This document shows positions 47,955 to 59,390 of a DNA stretch of 64,000 bases, one piece after another. A program made the translations under genes and the position numbers. The notes beneath the pieces were generated by a model, which saw only the letters and a list, made by a program, of their open reading frames with translations, was not told the DNA's origin and did no database searches. Source of the DNA: Rhabdophis nuchalis (Eukaryota; Chordata; Lepidosauria; Squamata; Natricidae); contig CM077647.1 in NCBI GenBank assembly GCA_039707465.1, positions 42,191,110-42,255,109 on the forward strand, given 5' to 3'. Every line of letters starts with the position of its first letter. Position 1 is the stretch's first letter.

Positions 47955-50040
47955 ACATTTTCGTAGAAGCCGGCTCGCATTATCTCTTGTTGGGCAGCTG
48001 AACAGGCACCCGGTTTGGCCCTAATCATCCCGATGTGGCTTTTCCATCGTTCCCGCCTTGGGGACAAGACTTTTGTGTGGCCTATGTTTAACATCTTCAT
48101 GGGGCCCTTTAACTCCAGGAGACTATGGAGGGTGCCGAGGATGCCATTGCAGGCGGACCTGCTGGGTCGAAGAGACTATAGGAGAGTACTAGAGGCACAA
48201 TCAGGCCCTTTCTTAGTCCATCCATGATGACCAGCTTTTTTACCATCATCCCCACCAGCTTTGTTACACTATGAAAGACCTTAGCGACTGAGCTTGGCCT
48301 AGTCGGTCAATGTTTCACAGGTCTGGTGGAGCCGGCATGGCCTATTGGTCCCCTCTTTATTTTGGACATTTTTGAGATCATATTCCTAGATGGCACATCC
48401 CTCTGTAAATTTATTTACGCAGACTTATGTGTTCATCAGCTGACTTCCTCGCCCTGCGGGAGTCCCCCCTCTTGCAGGTGTGGCCCTCAGCATTAACGAG
48501 GGCCTACCTCAATGACAGATTGGTGAATCCCGAGAGGTGGAGGAAGCGGAAGCTTAGAGGGTTTTATTGGGGGGGGGGTTACTTAGAGTTTTAAGGGGTT
48601 CTGGGGAAGAAGGTTAGGGAGGTGGGTGGGGGGTGGGCGGTATAACCCACAGGGTACTATGTTCAGGCCAACCTATAAACCCGACGGGGAGGATGTGGGG
48701 TCCATTGTTAGGGGGGGTACGAAGGTCAACCAACCGGAGTGCCATTCTATCAGGACAGTGTATGGGAGGGGTAGGCATGGCGGGAACCGGAGACCATATC
48801 AGTTTTTGGGAGCGCGCACCTGCTGTTTACAAGAGGTTGCGCTCTCCGATCTCCACAGCTCCGCTCGCAACCCAGGAAGTCCAGGTCCCAGGGCCTGGGC
48901 TCGAGGCTGATGTTGTGCAATGCCAGGTCCGTTATCAACAAGGCCCCCCTCATCCATGATTTGGTATTAGAGGGGGAGCCGGACCTGGTAGGTGTTACGG
49001 AAACCTGGCTGGGCCCCGAGGGGGGGGTGCCCCTCGTGGAAATGTGCCCGCCAGGCTACCGGGCATTTCATCAGCCACGAGCCCAAGGCCGGGGTGGGGG
49101 GGTGGCGGTCATTGTGAGGGAGGATCTGGCTCTGAGGGAGACCTCTGTGCCGCAGATAGCCGGCTGTGAGGCCTTAGGTATGAAGTGGGGCCTTGGGAGG
49201 CAGTTGGGCTTGCTGATTGTGTACCTGGCTCCCCGCTACGCCTCAGCAGCCCTGCCCGAGCTCCTCGAGGTAATAGCCGAGATGGCAGATGAGACCCCCA
49301 GGCTATTAGTCATGGGGGACTTTAATCTGCCATCAGTAGGTGAAACCTCTGAGGTGGCTTGGGAGTTCATGGCCTCCATGACGGCCATGAACCTGACCCA
49401 AGTAATTCATGGCCCCACTCACACCAGAGGCGACACGCTGGATCTTGTTTTTATCTCCGGCCAGTGGAGGAGTGATCTGGGATTAGGGGATTTAACGGTT
49501 ACCCCCCTGTCATGGACAGATAACTCTCTCCTTCGACTAGACTTCCCAACTGCTGCACCCCACCGTGGGGAGGCGGAACCGGATATTCCACAATGGTTCC
49601 GCCCCAGGGTCCTGATGGATCCAGAGAGGTTCCAGACGGAGCTTGGGCCAATACCGGGGACCCTGACCCGCAACTCGACTGAGGACCTGGTGGCTGCCTG
49701 GAATAACGCAGCCACTGGGGCCCTGGACCGGGTCGCACCCTTGCGGCCTCTCATGCATCACCAAACTGCCTTGGCCCCTTGGTTCTCCAAGGAGCTGAGG
49801 GCATTGAAGCGACACAAGAGATGCCTAGAGGGCATTTGGAGATCCACTCGCACCGAATTGGACCGAACACGTGCTAGGTCCCACTTGAGGATCTACCTCA
49901 TGGCGATAAGGACGGCAAAACGTAATTATCTCGCCGCCCTTATCGCATCCGCAGATAACCGCCCTGCCGCCCTGTTTAGAGTGACCCGCTCCCTTCTCCA
50001 ACAGGGGTCACCAGAAGCTCCTTTACAGCGCAAACCACGA
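47955..50040 (+). mobile_element. L2-clade LINE 5' part, 3'-truncated
   Basis: Sequence becomes GC-rich at about 47965 (TAGAAGCCGGCTCGCATTAT) and stays so to about 50040, then returns abruptly to AT-rich sequence. The left 900 bp look like an L2 5' UTR or ORF1 remnant with G-runs near 48570 and 48630. The right part is the endonuclease frame. Unlike the other L2 copies here, this one has lost its 3' half instead of its 5' half, and another element begins directly at the break. Confidence 0.75.
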
Positions 50041-50043
50041 TAA
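48910..50043 (+). pseudogene. L2 ORF2 apurinic-type endonuclease domain, 3'-truncated
   Basis: The 377-codon open frame starts at ATG 48910 with MLCNARSVINKAPLIHDLV, close to the usual beginning of the L2 endonuclease. Motifs: EPDLVGVTETWLG (catalytic Glu in TETW), CPPGYRAFHQPR, GGGVAVIVREDLAL, LLVMGDFNLPSVGE (GDFN), THTRGDTLDLVFISGQW and VTPLSWTDNSLLRLD. In the last motif the catalytic His of the S/T-D-H signature is Asn (AAC), so the enzyme is expected to be inactive. After the endonuclease come linker residues (TRARSHLRIYLMAIRTAKRN, NRPAALFRVTRSLLQQ), and the frame stops at 50041-50043 where L2 sequence ends. The reverse transcriptase is absent. Confidence 0.88.
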
Positions 50044-50739
50044 ACCACGCAAGATCCCTGCCCAACACGAAGCAAAATCTCTGAAGGGAGACGAATTGCA
50101 TCCCCCCCTTTTCTGGAGGGTGGACCAAAGGCAAAGGAGAATCTCTGAAAAAGAAAGGAAAGGATTTGCTGGGAAACATCAGGAAGGCATTTTGTTTTTG
50201 TTTCTGAAACACAAAAAAGGTTTCTGCTAAGAAACCTTTTTTTTTACCAAAACTTTGAATTCAAAGATAAGCTGCGAACTTAAATTGAATTGTGAGATTT
50301 CTCTGGTTTACAGAATTGGCTGATTGAACTGTAACAAAGAAATAGCCACTTCCGTTTGTGCTGAAAGGGATTGGATTATGACTGATTTTTCTAATTCTTT
50401 TTTTTTCAGTCTTTTTAATTTATTTCACTCAAAACTTTGAAACTTGGAGCACTTCTACAATTCTATAATTATTTGGACACTCTATTACACATTTTTAAAC
50501 TTAAATAAGGACCATATCTTTATTTCTTTTTGTTTCTGTTCTCCTTTCAACAAAAAGGACTGAAACACTTTCAAAGTATTCAAACTATTTGTTACATCGT
50601 GTCGCTCTCGGAAAACCAGTGGGCGGACATATATGAACAGATTTACTGGAAACATTGTGTAAAAACAAACTAATAGAGATAAGCTAACTGTTAACAAGGT
50701 AATTGGAGCTACTTTTTCCTATTTTGTGGATTCGCCAAA

Positions 50740-51231
50740 ATGTCTATGCACATAGATATATACACTGCAGAAAATCAGGAGCTTCTGGCTGAAATCTTGA
50801 CGGAACTGAAAAAATTTCATGTAATATTCGATATTACACCAAGTGAAGAAGTTAAACAGATTAGAGAAATTAAAGAAGAAAAGGGAAACGATGCTGTTTG
50901 TGGATTGGATTTAACTCAGGAAGAAGGAGAAAATCCAGGAGAGGAGATAATATCAAGACCCCATCAGAAAGTTGAATCTCAACCTGACTGGCAAGAGGAA
51001 GGAAAAAGAGAACAAAAGAAAGAGGAAATCACATCAGAGATAGATTTGATATTTGAAAATAAATCAAATTTGAGGAAAAGAATTGGTCAGCACTATGATT
51101 GTACAGCTATACTGGACCACAATGTGCCAATGGAAGTTTATAAAGAACTTGGGAAGAGGAAAAAAAGGAGATGGAGAATGTGGACTTTAAAAGAGGCAAA
51201 TTTAATTCATCCTTGGAGAGACAACGGCTGA
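50740..51231 (+). CDS. ORF1-like protein of L1-related element (unrecognised)
   Basis: A 163-codon open frame from ATG (context GCCAAAATGT). The product is very acidic and Lys/Glu-rich: an N-terminal helix (TAENQELLAEILTELKKF), a charged low-complexity middle (QEEGENPGEEIISRPHQKVE, QEEGKREQKKEEITSEIDLI) and a basic C-terminus (ELGKRKKRRWRMWTLKEAN). It lacks the RRM and C-terminal domain of normal L1 ORF1p. It may be a truncated or divergent ORF1, or a frame kept open by chance in a young copy. I do not recognise a precise family. Confidence 0.4.
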   Translation: MSMHIDIYTAENQELLAEILTELKKFHVIFDITPSEEVKQIREIKEEKGNDAVCGLDLTQEEGENPGEEIISRPHQKVESQPDWQEEGKREQKKEEITSEIDLIFENKSNLRKRIGQHYDCTAILDHNVPMEVYKELGKRKKRRWRMWTLKEANLIHPWRDNG

Positions 51232-51362
51232 AAAGAGGCACTTTTATCCTTTGATAAGTAATAATTAGGCTGGGTTTAAATTACTATCAAGGATTATTAA
51301 TTAATTAATTGATTGTTAATAATAACTATAGATGCTTATAATAAGATTATGTTTTTGATAGT

Positions 51363-51660
51363 GATATATATTAGTTTATCTATAGATGGGGAATTGGGCT
51401 ATTTAGATGGTTATAGAAAGATTATGTGTTAGTGAATGATATATATTTGCTTATCTATAGATGGGGAATTATGCTACTAAGATGGTTATAGAATACTCTT
51501 GGTAAATGTTTTTGTTAATGATATATATTTGCTTATCTATCGAAGGGGAACTATGCTATTTAGATGGTTATAAAAAGATTATGTGTTAGTGAATGATATA
51601 CATTTGCTTATCTATAGATGGGGAATTATGCTATTAAGATGGTTATAGAATACTATCACT
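51363..51660. repeat. tandem minisatellite, alternating 75/82-bp units
   Basis: GATATATATTTGCTTATCTA recurs with small changes starting at 51363, 51438, 51520 and 51595 (spacings 75, 82, 75), each followed by a TAGATGGGGAATTATGCTA-like segment and GATGGTTATA. The pattern is a 157-bp dimer repeated about twice, inside the L1-like element. Confidence 0.85.
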
Positions 51661-52195
51661 CTTGGTAAATGATCAATCAATTAACAGTTACATAAAAATT
51701 TTAGATAATTATATGGAATCTATAGAGATATGATGGGATTAAATAAGGGATATTAATAGTAAATAGGATTTAAATATATTATTAAAGAAAAAATAAATTG
51801 AGGCTAGAATACTTGATAAGACTTGTGGATATTGATATTGAATCACAGGATAAATTGTTAGATTTAAAATTAATAAAATGAGACTACCCATGAATAATAA
51901 CTATTCCTGAAGGGCACAGAATTTATTGATACCCGATTAGGTCTTCTTATATTTAAATGTATTTAAATTTATCTATATTGTTTTTGGTTCTTTTTTGCTT
52001 GGTTTTATAAATAGAACGTCATCATACAATTAGGCTTTACTTAAAAGGGTATTAAAACAACTAGCAAGATTTGGAGTTGAGATATAAGAATTGTAATAAT
52101 CGATATGAAAATTAAGCGATAAACCTTGAATCTGAAATTATAAATACCATCAACACAAAATAGAGCTGGCTCAGAGGCTGAAATACACCAAGTAA

Positions 52196-52410
52196 ATGAG
52201 ATGAAGAGTGTGGAGTAGAGGAGAGAGGTAAGGGAAGAAGAGAGGGAAAGGAGAGAGGGCAAGGAGGGGGAAGAGGAAGAGAGAAAGGAGGAGTGGAAAG
52301 GGGAGAGAGGAGAACGAGAGAGGAAGGGGAAGTAGAGAAGGGAAGGGCACCAGAGGGAAGAAAGGAGGTAGGGAGGAGGAGGAGAGAGGGGGAAGAAAAT
52401 GATGGATAAG
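52196..52410. repeat. GA-rich low-complexity tract
   Basis: About 215 bp of almost only G and A (GAGAGAGGTAAGGG, GGAGGAGGAGAGAGG and similar). It creates artificial Ser/Leu/Pro-rich frames on the minus strand. Confidence 0.95.
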
Positions 52411-52619
52411 GCACAAATATGGTGTATGGAGAGCAGAAGAGCCCTCTGGGAATTTTCTGGGAGTTGATGGTAAAATGAAATGATGGTAAAATGAAATGAT
52501 GTAAACATTTAATAATACAATATGATGTTGGCTATGTAACAGTATATATGTTGTTATATATTTTGAAAATCGAAAATAAAATAAAAATACCTTTAAAAAA
52601 TACAAACAGTATGACAATG

Positions 52620-53170
52620 TAATATCCTATACATGGGGTATTTTCCAATTTTCAAACACAATTAATAGATAATTGGAGAAGGTCAAAAGTTCCTGTACAA
52701 CTTTATTACTTCCAGACAAAATCACTCGCTGAATAAAGGTAATACATTTTATTGGCAAATGTACAAAACTATAATAGCTCATGATGAGTTTATGAGAATC
52801 TTATAAATTCACAAAATGTATATAGTCAGCTATAAATTCAGCTGTGTCTGAATTGCATAGGAATTGGGTTGAATTGCCTTTACAAGTCTAGTATCAGTTT
52901 TCTCCTGTTTTAATATCAATGTAAAAATGGGATTTCAACTCATAGTCCAATCTATTCCTAATTCAATTTCCTTTTCTTATATTCAAAATATCTTGTATGT
53001 CAAAATTAAAACATTCAAGAGTTAGGAAACAGCAAGGACTTGAACAAAGATGGGTCCTGAAGTTGAGGACAGAAGACAATTTTATCACATGGGATTAAAT
53101 CCTTATACTCAAATTTTGTGTCTTACTGCATCAGTATGACGAAATAACACATATAATCCAACCTCATATC
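52620..53170. other. THSD7A intron 1, no feature
   Basis: AT-rich unique-looking sequence; nothing identified. Confidence 0.4.
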
Positions 53171-53173
53171 TCC

Positions 53174-53214
53174 AAGAGTACCTCATTAGATTCATAATCT
53201 AGTGAGGTACTCTT
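53174..53214. repeat. 19-bp-arm hairpin, 3-base loop
   Basis: AAGAGTACCTCATTAGATT (53174-53192) and AATCTAGTGAGGTACTCTT (53196-53214) pair with one mismatch around CAT. The very short loop is typical of a template-switch inversion or of the centre of a palindromic element. Confidence 0.88.
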
Positions 53215-53684
53215 ATCTATCATTGCCTCTGCGTCATAATATAAATTCATCAGAAGTTTTTAATTTAGTTAGTTTAGTTTAGTTAGCTTAATTTAGTGTC
53301 AACATGGTAATAAAGTCAATTTAAGAGGAAAAGCCCCCAGAAGAATAACCAAATAGACAAAAAGGAAAAACATCTCAGAGATGAGAGTGAGTAATTTTCT
53401 CTTTTGGATTCATGCATTTCAGAGAAATTAAAGAATGATTTCACAGTAATCAGATCTGAACATGAATTGGAATCTCAATTTAAAAAGTCAAATAGCCAGC
53501 AAGGTAGCAGTAGATGAAAGAAAATAAGATAGGTTGTAACAAATAAAAATGCAGGTGCATGAGAATGCTTTAAACAATGCAATTTATATAACAACTCAGT
53601 GTTTTCATTCTTGAAAACTTGATAATATTTAAGATCAATTTCCATTGACAATAAAAAAAACATTCATAATTGAAATTTAATTTT

Positions 53685-53766
53685 CCTGTACACCGCCCCG
53701 AGTCCCCTTGGGGAGAGGGGGCGGTTTATAAATTTAATACATTATTATTAATTATTATTATTAATT
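53685..53766 (+). repeat. L2 LINE 3' UTR fragment with ATT tail
   Basis: CCTGTACACCGCCCCGAGTC, CCCTTGGGGAGAGGGGGCGG, then TTTATAAATTTAATAC and ATTATT repeats. Only the last ~80 bp of an L2 copy are present. Confidence 0.85.
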
Positions 53767-53769
53767 CCT

Positions 53770-54795
53770 CCTTTGATTACACTGTAGTGCCTTTCTTCCA
53801 TATCACTTTTGATGTTTGTCTTTTCTATTTAAAATAATGACGCCCACTGGCTCAATTAGGAATGAGTTGATATTCAGAAGGTTTCTCTGTGAGTATTCAT
53901 TAAGAGCTCCCAATTTGTAAGGCATACTGAGGATAAGTTGCATAACATGCTGTCTGTCAGACAATTTTATGGAACTGCTTACTAGACTTTGGTATATTTT
54001 CCTTGTCTGGACTCAGGATATAACCAAGATTGGGTCTATTTAATACCTGGATGTGAAAGCCAATTTAGCTTAAGGGCTAATTCACTATTTTAGAAGATTT
54101 AAAACAATGAGTTCTAGTTGTCTCTTAGTCATAGAAATCAGCTGGGTCATGCTTTTTCATCCTTAGGATCAAAGTACTGGCAAACTACTTTCAAAAATGT
54201 TGCTAAAAACTTGGGGACTCGTCTCCCTTGTCATAGAGTGTCATGGTTGACTCAATGAACCATAACAATAATACCTAGAATCAGGAGTACTAAATCTATA
54301 GGTTTAGACCTTTCAGTCAACCAATGAATCATGGAAGAAACTGAAGGTAAATCATCTCTTATATTGCTGCAAAGAAAACACTACAAATGTGTCCATGTAA
54401 CTACGGTAGCAGGAATCAATCTCAATTCACATATACATTTAACTTTTTTTTGTTTTGCTGTAAAAGACTAATATGGTTACCTGTCTTTATAATGCAATGA
54501 TGTCCTATAGTATCTCCACTTTATGTAAGAATGCCTCTGATTTTTAATGACTAGGGAACCTAAAAGGAAGATGCTAATAAGCCTATATCTTGGCAGTAAA
54601 GTATGGATATTTAGTCATTTGCTGTGAGAAAGGATGTTAGATTAAATAGACATCACCTGAACCAAAATAGCAGTTTTTAGGTTGTGATCTTGATTCCATC
54701 AGCTTATCACATTCAGCAATTGCAGAAATTCATTTGAAAAATGGGCAGAAAATAAATTTAATAAATGAAATAAAATAACCTACCCCTTTGCAAAA
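53770..54795. other. THSD7A intron 1, no feature recognised
   Basis: AT-rich intronic sequence. No frames or repeats that I can name. Confidence 0.4.
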
Positions 54796-54797
54796 TG

Positions 54798-54831
54798 AAT
54801 GAATGAATGAATGAATGAATGAATGAATGAA
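54798..54831. repeat. (TGAA)n microsatellite
   Basis: Eight consecutive TGAA units. Confidence 0.95.
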
Positions 54832-55711
54832 ATCAGTTTTCCCTGGAAGGAAAAGGAAAGGAAGGAAGTTACAGATTTGGTACCCATAAGATTAAAAAAG
54901 CCTAATTACATTTTACAGATATATTTAAATGGTATAGTGAGAGTCTCAACCTATATTGTACAATATAATTATGTGAAAGTTTGTTACAACCTTGTCCAAA
55001 GGACGTCAAATATTTTCAACCAATTATTTTCATTAGAAACATTTTAAAAACAATATTTCTCTTTTTTTTACAGAGGTTTCCAGAGCTAATGTTTATAGTA
55101 GAGATAACAGATACAAGATTGCAGGTATCTTGTTCTTTTCTTAGTGCCCCTGATTTTCTACCCTGAATTGACAATTAGTTTTATAAATAAAAATACTAAT
55201 TTGTGGACAGTAAAACCTAGTATTTGTTTCTAAATGTTTATCTTATTTAAAAAAAACATTGATTCTAATCAATATAATGTTGTAGAGTTTTAGAAACTGC
55301 ATCATCAGATTATCTGATGCCACAATTTATTGCAATGTAAGTGGGACAATCATTTACTACTTGGATGGTCAAATCTTAAAAGGTGTTTGGTTCCTTTTTT
55401 TTAGCTGGCAAACACCATACATTTTTAATTGTCCATTTTTGTTTCTTTTACACACTTACCTGACTTTTACCCTCACTACCCAAAACGCTATCTCACAAAG
55501 TATCAAAATAAAAGCATTTATATAATGAATACTACTGAGCTACAACCAAGTGCTACCCTTGTCTTGCAAAATGGTATATTACTGTAATTTACAAGTGTCC
55601 ACAGAATATTGCTGATTTCATTGGAATGAGAAAAACAATAGCGCCTTGCAAATTCTGCCCTCTGCTGCCTGAGGAAACTCACCATCCTACGCCCAACATT
55701 TGGGAAACCAC

Positions 55712-55778
55712 CGCCCTGGGTCCTAACAAGGAGAAGGGCGGGGTATAAATTTAATAAAATAAAATAAATAAATAAATT
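55712..55778 (+). repeat. L2 LINE 3' tail
   Basis: CCGCCCTGGGTCCTAACAAG, GAGAAGGGCGGGGTATAAAT and TTAATAAAATAAAATAAATA: the terminal L2 signature with an A-rich tail, of the same subfamily as 23242-24023. Confidence 0.8.
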
Positions 55779-56345
55779 CCCTACCTGTCACCAGCCAGGA
55801 CAAAAGGTGACTGATGAAGGAGTAATACCTCCTTAAAAAACCTTAGTCCTGTTGGCCCAGCTGGTAGGATCTCGTAAAGACCCCTTCCAGGGTTATTGGA
55901 GAAGATGGTCAACGGTTTTGAAGGCAGAAAAGGGTCTATGTCCCAATGGCAGACAAAGCGGCAGAACAATCTTCTAGGAGAAGGGAAACTCTGATACAAA
56001 CCTCCACTGCCTTGTGGCTATATCCATTACTGGAAAAGGCTTCAGGAGTCAAACTCGAGGCAAAATCCGGAGCCGGAGTCCCGGAAGCAGCTCATGACTG
56101 TACAATCACATTCTGGTAACTCCTATGATGCAGCTGGAACCAATCATATCAGCTCTGCTGTTCCATTGGACTATATCAGCGATGTGGAGAATGGGGGTAT
56201 CTGCTGCTTGGGTAACATTCTATCCTCCATATTAATCTATCCAGGCTTCATGCTGGAAAGGACACTCCAGCTTTGCACTCTTTCCAGAACATGATATCAT
56301 GGTCTTTTGAGACTAAAGGATGCCAATGCAATGCTGCCTGAGGAT
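55779..56345. repeat. unclassified GC-richer repeat
   Basis: Base composition rises right after the L2 tail (CTGTCACCAGCCAGGACAAA, CCTGTTGGCCCAGCTGGTAG, ATCCGGAGCCGGAGTCCCGG). It resembles a dispersed snake repeat by recall. No coding frame longer than 72 codons and no terminal repeats were found, so the family is unknown. Confidence 0.4.
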
Positions 56346-56724
56346 GTGACATTATAACACATATAAAAAAGAAGCAGGGTTTGCATTATCATGTTGCGTT
56401 CATCACTTTGACACCCTACCTCTTAATGGAATCCATTTTTTTTTACCTTTTGGGGCAATGGTTAGCACTGCAATAAATATGTAAATTACTATTATAAATA
56501 TGTCAATAGAAGACCTGCAGCAAATTATGAGTAGAATGTATGTTTTCTAAACTGATGCCGAATAGAATAAATAAAAAGTGTTATCACAGGCTTTTCATTT
56601 TTTTAAGACAAAAAAAGACATATTGTTTAATCTTGGAGTACACCATTTTACATTTGTTCTGCTATTCAGAAATATTAGCACAGCATGGATTAATTTTTAG
56701 TTAACATCTTTATCCAAACAGGAT

Positions 56725-56790
56725 TTAGGATTTATTAAATTTTTAGACCGCCCTTCTCCCTTGCAGGACTCAGGGCAGTGAAATAATATT
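56725..56790 (-). repeat. L2 LINE 3' tail, inverted
   Basis: TTATTAAATTTTTAGACCGC, CCTTCTCCCTTGCAGGACTC and AGGGCAG are the reverse complement of the L2 3' end. Confidence 0.75.
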
Positions 56791-56799
56791 TATAAAATG

Positions 56800-58179
56800 A
56801 AAATTATTAACAGCATCGGGAAAGGGGATCCTTTTTCTTGTCTTTTATTCATTCCTGTAGCTGCTCTGACTGTAAAAAACATAATGACAAATGCTAGCAC
56901 CATTCCTTGTCAGCAAATTGGAATGATATAATAATGTAGCTGCAGTGACAAAAACAGGAATAGGAACAACAGCAATTAATCAAAGCCCCTTATGATGAGG
57001 GGTAACTCTCAGGTCTTCTTCCTGCCTTCTCCAACCAGGATTAAAATTCCAATTGCTACCCTGTACTGTGGAACGAAATGGCAATCAGACGCTTTCAACA
57101 GGAGCGCTGGAGGATAAATCTATTATCTCAGTATTGTCTGAATGGCTATAATGGCTTCTTTCCTTCCAACAAATTGAATAGACATGCTCATCCCTAATTA
57201 TACACAACACCCCCTCAGACACTGCTATTTGAGCCTAATTGTAAAATAAGAGACCTTAGGTTTAAACATAACATCCCAGCTAATTATATTTCAAATACAT
57301 TAAATGATTCAGAGAACAGGAAAAAAGAGATGCTGATCTGTTTTATAGGCTCAGTTTACGGTAAAACAATGAAGTTAACCATAGAGCAGTGCCCGTCTTG
57401 CGATTTAAAATACTGGCTTCTTGCAGCGTACTGCAAAGAAGCTTGGGGCAGAAAAACAGGCTGAGAATTACAATGACACTTAAAAGAACATATATCTCTT
57501 TGACTGTGTCTTATATCAGGTTTTGGTTTTAAAGCCTTGCTGTGTAATCTCATTAAGTTACATGCATTACTAGCTCTGGGAAGAGGTAACAAAACCAAGA
57601 TCACTTCAGATAAAAGCTTCTTAAGTAAAGATCCTTTGCAGTGCCCACCGTGAAAGCTTGACTATGAATCAAGCTTTACCACTTTCCTTATATCCCTGCA
57701 CAGCTGTGCTGCATCATATGCAGCAATTAGGCAAACTCCTTAATAGACACCAACACAGATAATTTGAACACAGTCTCAAGCCTCAGAATATATGTCATGT
57801 AAAACCATCAGGAGCTAAACAGGTCTTAGACTTGAGGGGAAGAGATAGCTTCCCCAGACTTTCTCCATTACAATACAGAAATATTTCCATCCAGTTCAGT
57901 GATCTGTATATGCAAGTGATTAGTGCTTTAAAATTTCTAGAGGGATCTTCCTAGGATTTGATCTGAATCTGCAAACTGTGCATTTTAAAGCATATGTTTT
58001 TAAAGGACTGTTTGTCAATAACTATCTGACTGCTGAATTTCAAACCAATTCCCTCAGCTATGGTGACCTATCACAGTTGTGAAAGGACATCAGAGATGGA
58101 ATCATTCTTTTGATTATCTCTGGTTTCCCAGGGAAAAGGACAAAATAGAGGAGGCGGTGAAGGAAAATAGCACTAGCAA

Positions 58180-58180
<1 letters not shown>
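56800..58180. other. THSD7A intron 1, no feature recognised
   Basis: Mixed-composition intronic sequence with no identifiable repeat, exon or RNA gene. Confidence 0.4.

Positions 58181-58182
<2 letters not shown>

Positions 58183-58270
<88 letters not shown>
58183..58270. repeat. (TC)44 microsatellite
   Basis: An uninterrupted run of about 44 TC units, the longest perfect dinucleotide array in the window. Confidence 0.97.
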
Positions 58271-58272
<2 letters not shown>

Positions 58273-59390
58273 GCTAGCAGCTTCTTATCCCATTTCATTC
58301 TTTTTCTCTCTATCTCTTTCTAACACTCAACCATCTCTTTCTGAGAAATGTTCAGAAAAAGCTGCTTTCACAAGGTTACTGTTGGCATAAAGGAATTGAA
58401 TATGGCTAGATGACAAGAAGGGCAATTATCTCACTTTCACAGATATACAGAAAGAGTCTTAAACAGCTGCCTCAAAATTCTTTCAGCAACGTGAAAGACT
58501 AAATATATTCATTTCTAATGAAGACTCCACAACACATTATGTATTTTGAGCTTTGCCATTAAGGAAATAGGCAAGATAAGATATGGTTTCAAGAGTTAGC
58601 ATGCTATTCAAAATGTGTGATATCTGACAGTTGTAGTCATCGCTTCACGGGTGAAAAAAACAGATAATTTAACTTGTATAAAGCAAATTACTAGAATATT
58701 AGACAGAATATTAGACAGATATAACATGTCTTAAAATATTTAATGTATTCATCAAATTAATAAACAATTGTATTCATAAGTCTACCTTTAGTAAAAGTAT
58801 GGACATGAACAATGTTCCAAAATATCAACGGCTACCATTTTATTTGTTTTCTTTCTTTTCAGTATACGAGAAAATTATAAAAAAATAATAATCTGACAGT
58901 TCTGAAAATGTTAGAGGGATGAACAAAATCAGAATTAGTTTAAATGTTGAAGATAAAAACCTTATCTACATATTCATATGACTATACTTTAGCTGAATAG
59001 TCAAAAATATGAGCAAGTCTTACATCTACACGTAAAGCCTTTTCTCTCATCTATTTGTTAAGTAGCTCAATTAATGTTATGAATAAAAGGATGAAATCTG
59101 GAGCCACTGTACAAGACTACATTACAAATCTGTGTGCACAACTAATCAACTTCAATTCCCTCTTCCCAATTTAATTATAAAACATTGGCGGAACAGTTAA
59201 ATATGTACCAAGTGACCTTTTGCCTCAACCTGTCTAAAGCATTTACAAGGCTTCTGGCTCGGCAGTGATTTGTACAATCACTTGTATTTCACAGACAGTT
59301 GGACCATCCAACAACATTATTATCAGAAGCGCTCATGACCTCAGCCTTTATGCCAAGCTGCTGCTTGTGCAGCACAAGGAGCTCCCAGTA

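Larger units (their letters stand above)
50044..52590 (+). mobile_element. L1-like nonautonomous retroelement (ORF2-less), tentative
   Basis: Beginning at the L2 break, this 2.5-kb AT-rich block has a 700-bp leader, one 163-codon frame (50740-51231), a 3' region with minisatellite (about 51363-51660) and GA-rich (52196-52410) parts, and ends GAAAATCGAAAATAAAATAA, an A-rich tail like that of L1 elements. No reverse transcriptase or endonuclease is seen. The plan (leader, ORF1-like frame, long 3' UTR, A-tail) parallels the element at 40997-42964, but the sequences differ. CCTTTA occurs just left (about 50025-50030) and just right (52591-52597) and could be a six-base target duplication. The 5' border is uncertain. 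Confidence 0.55.

Noticed and set aside
51363..51660. CRISPR-like spaced repeats
   Set aside because: Units are contiguous 75-82 bp tandem copies with conserved spacers, in a eukaryotic retroelement; not a CRISPR array.
52041..52617. Several 100-155-codon minus-strand frames
   Set aside because: Low-complexity Ser/Pro/Leu caused by the GA-rich tract; no domain.
58079..58390. 103-codon frame
   Set aside because: Mostly Leu-Ser repeats from the TC microsatellite.
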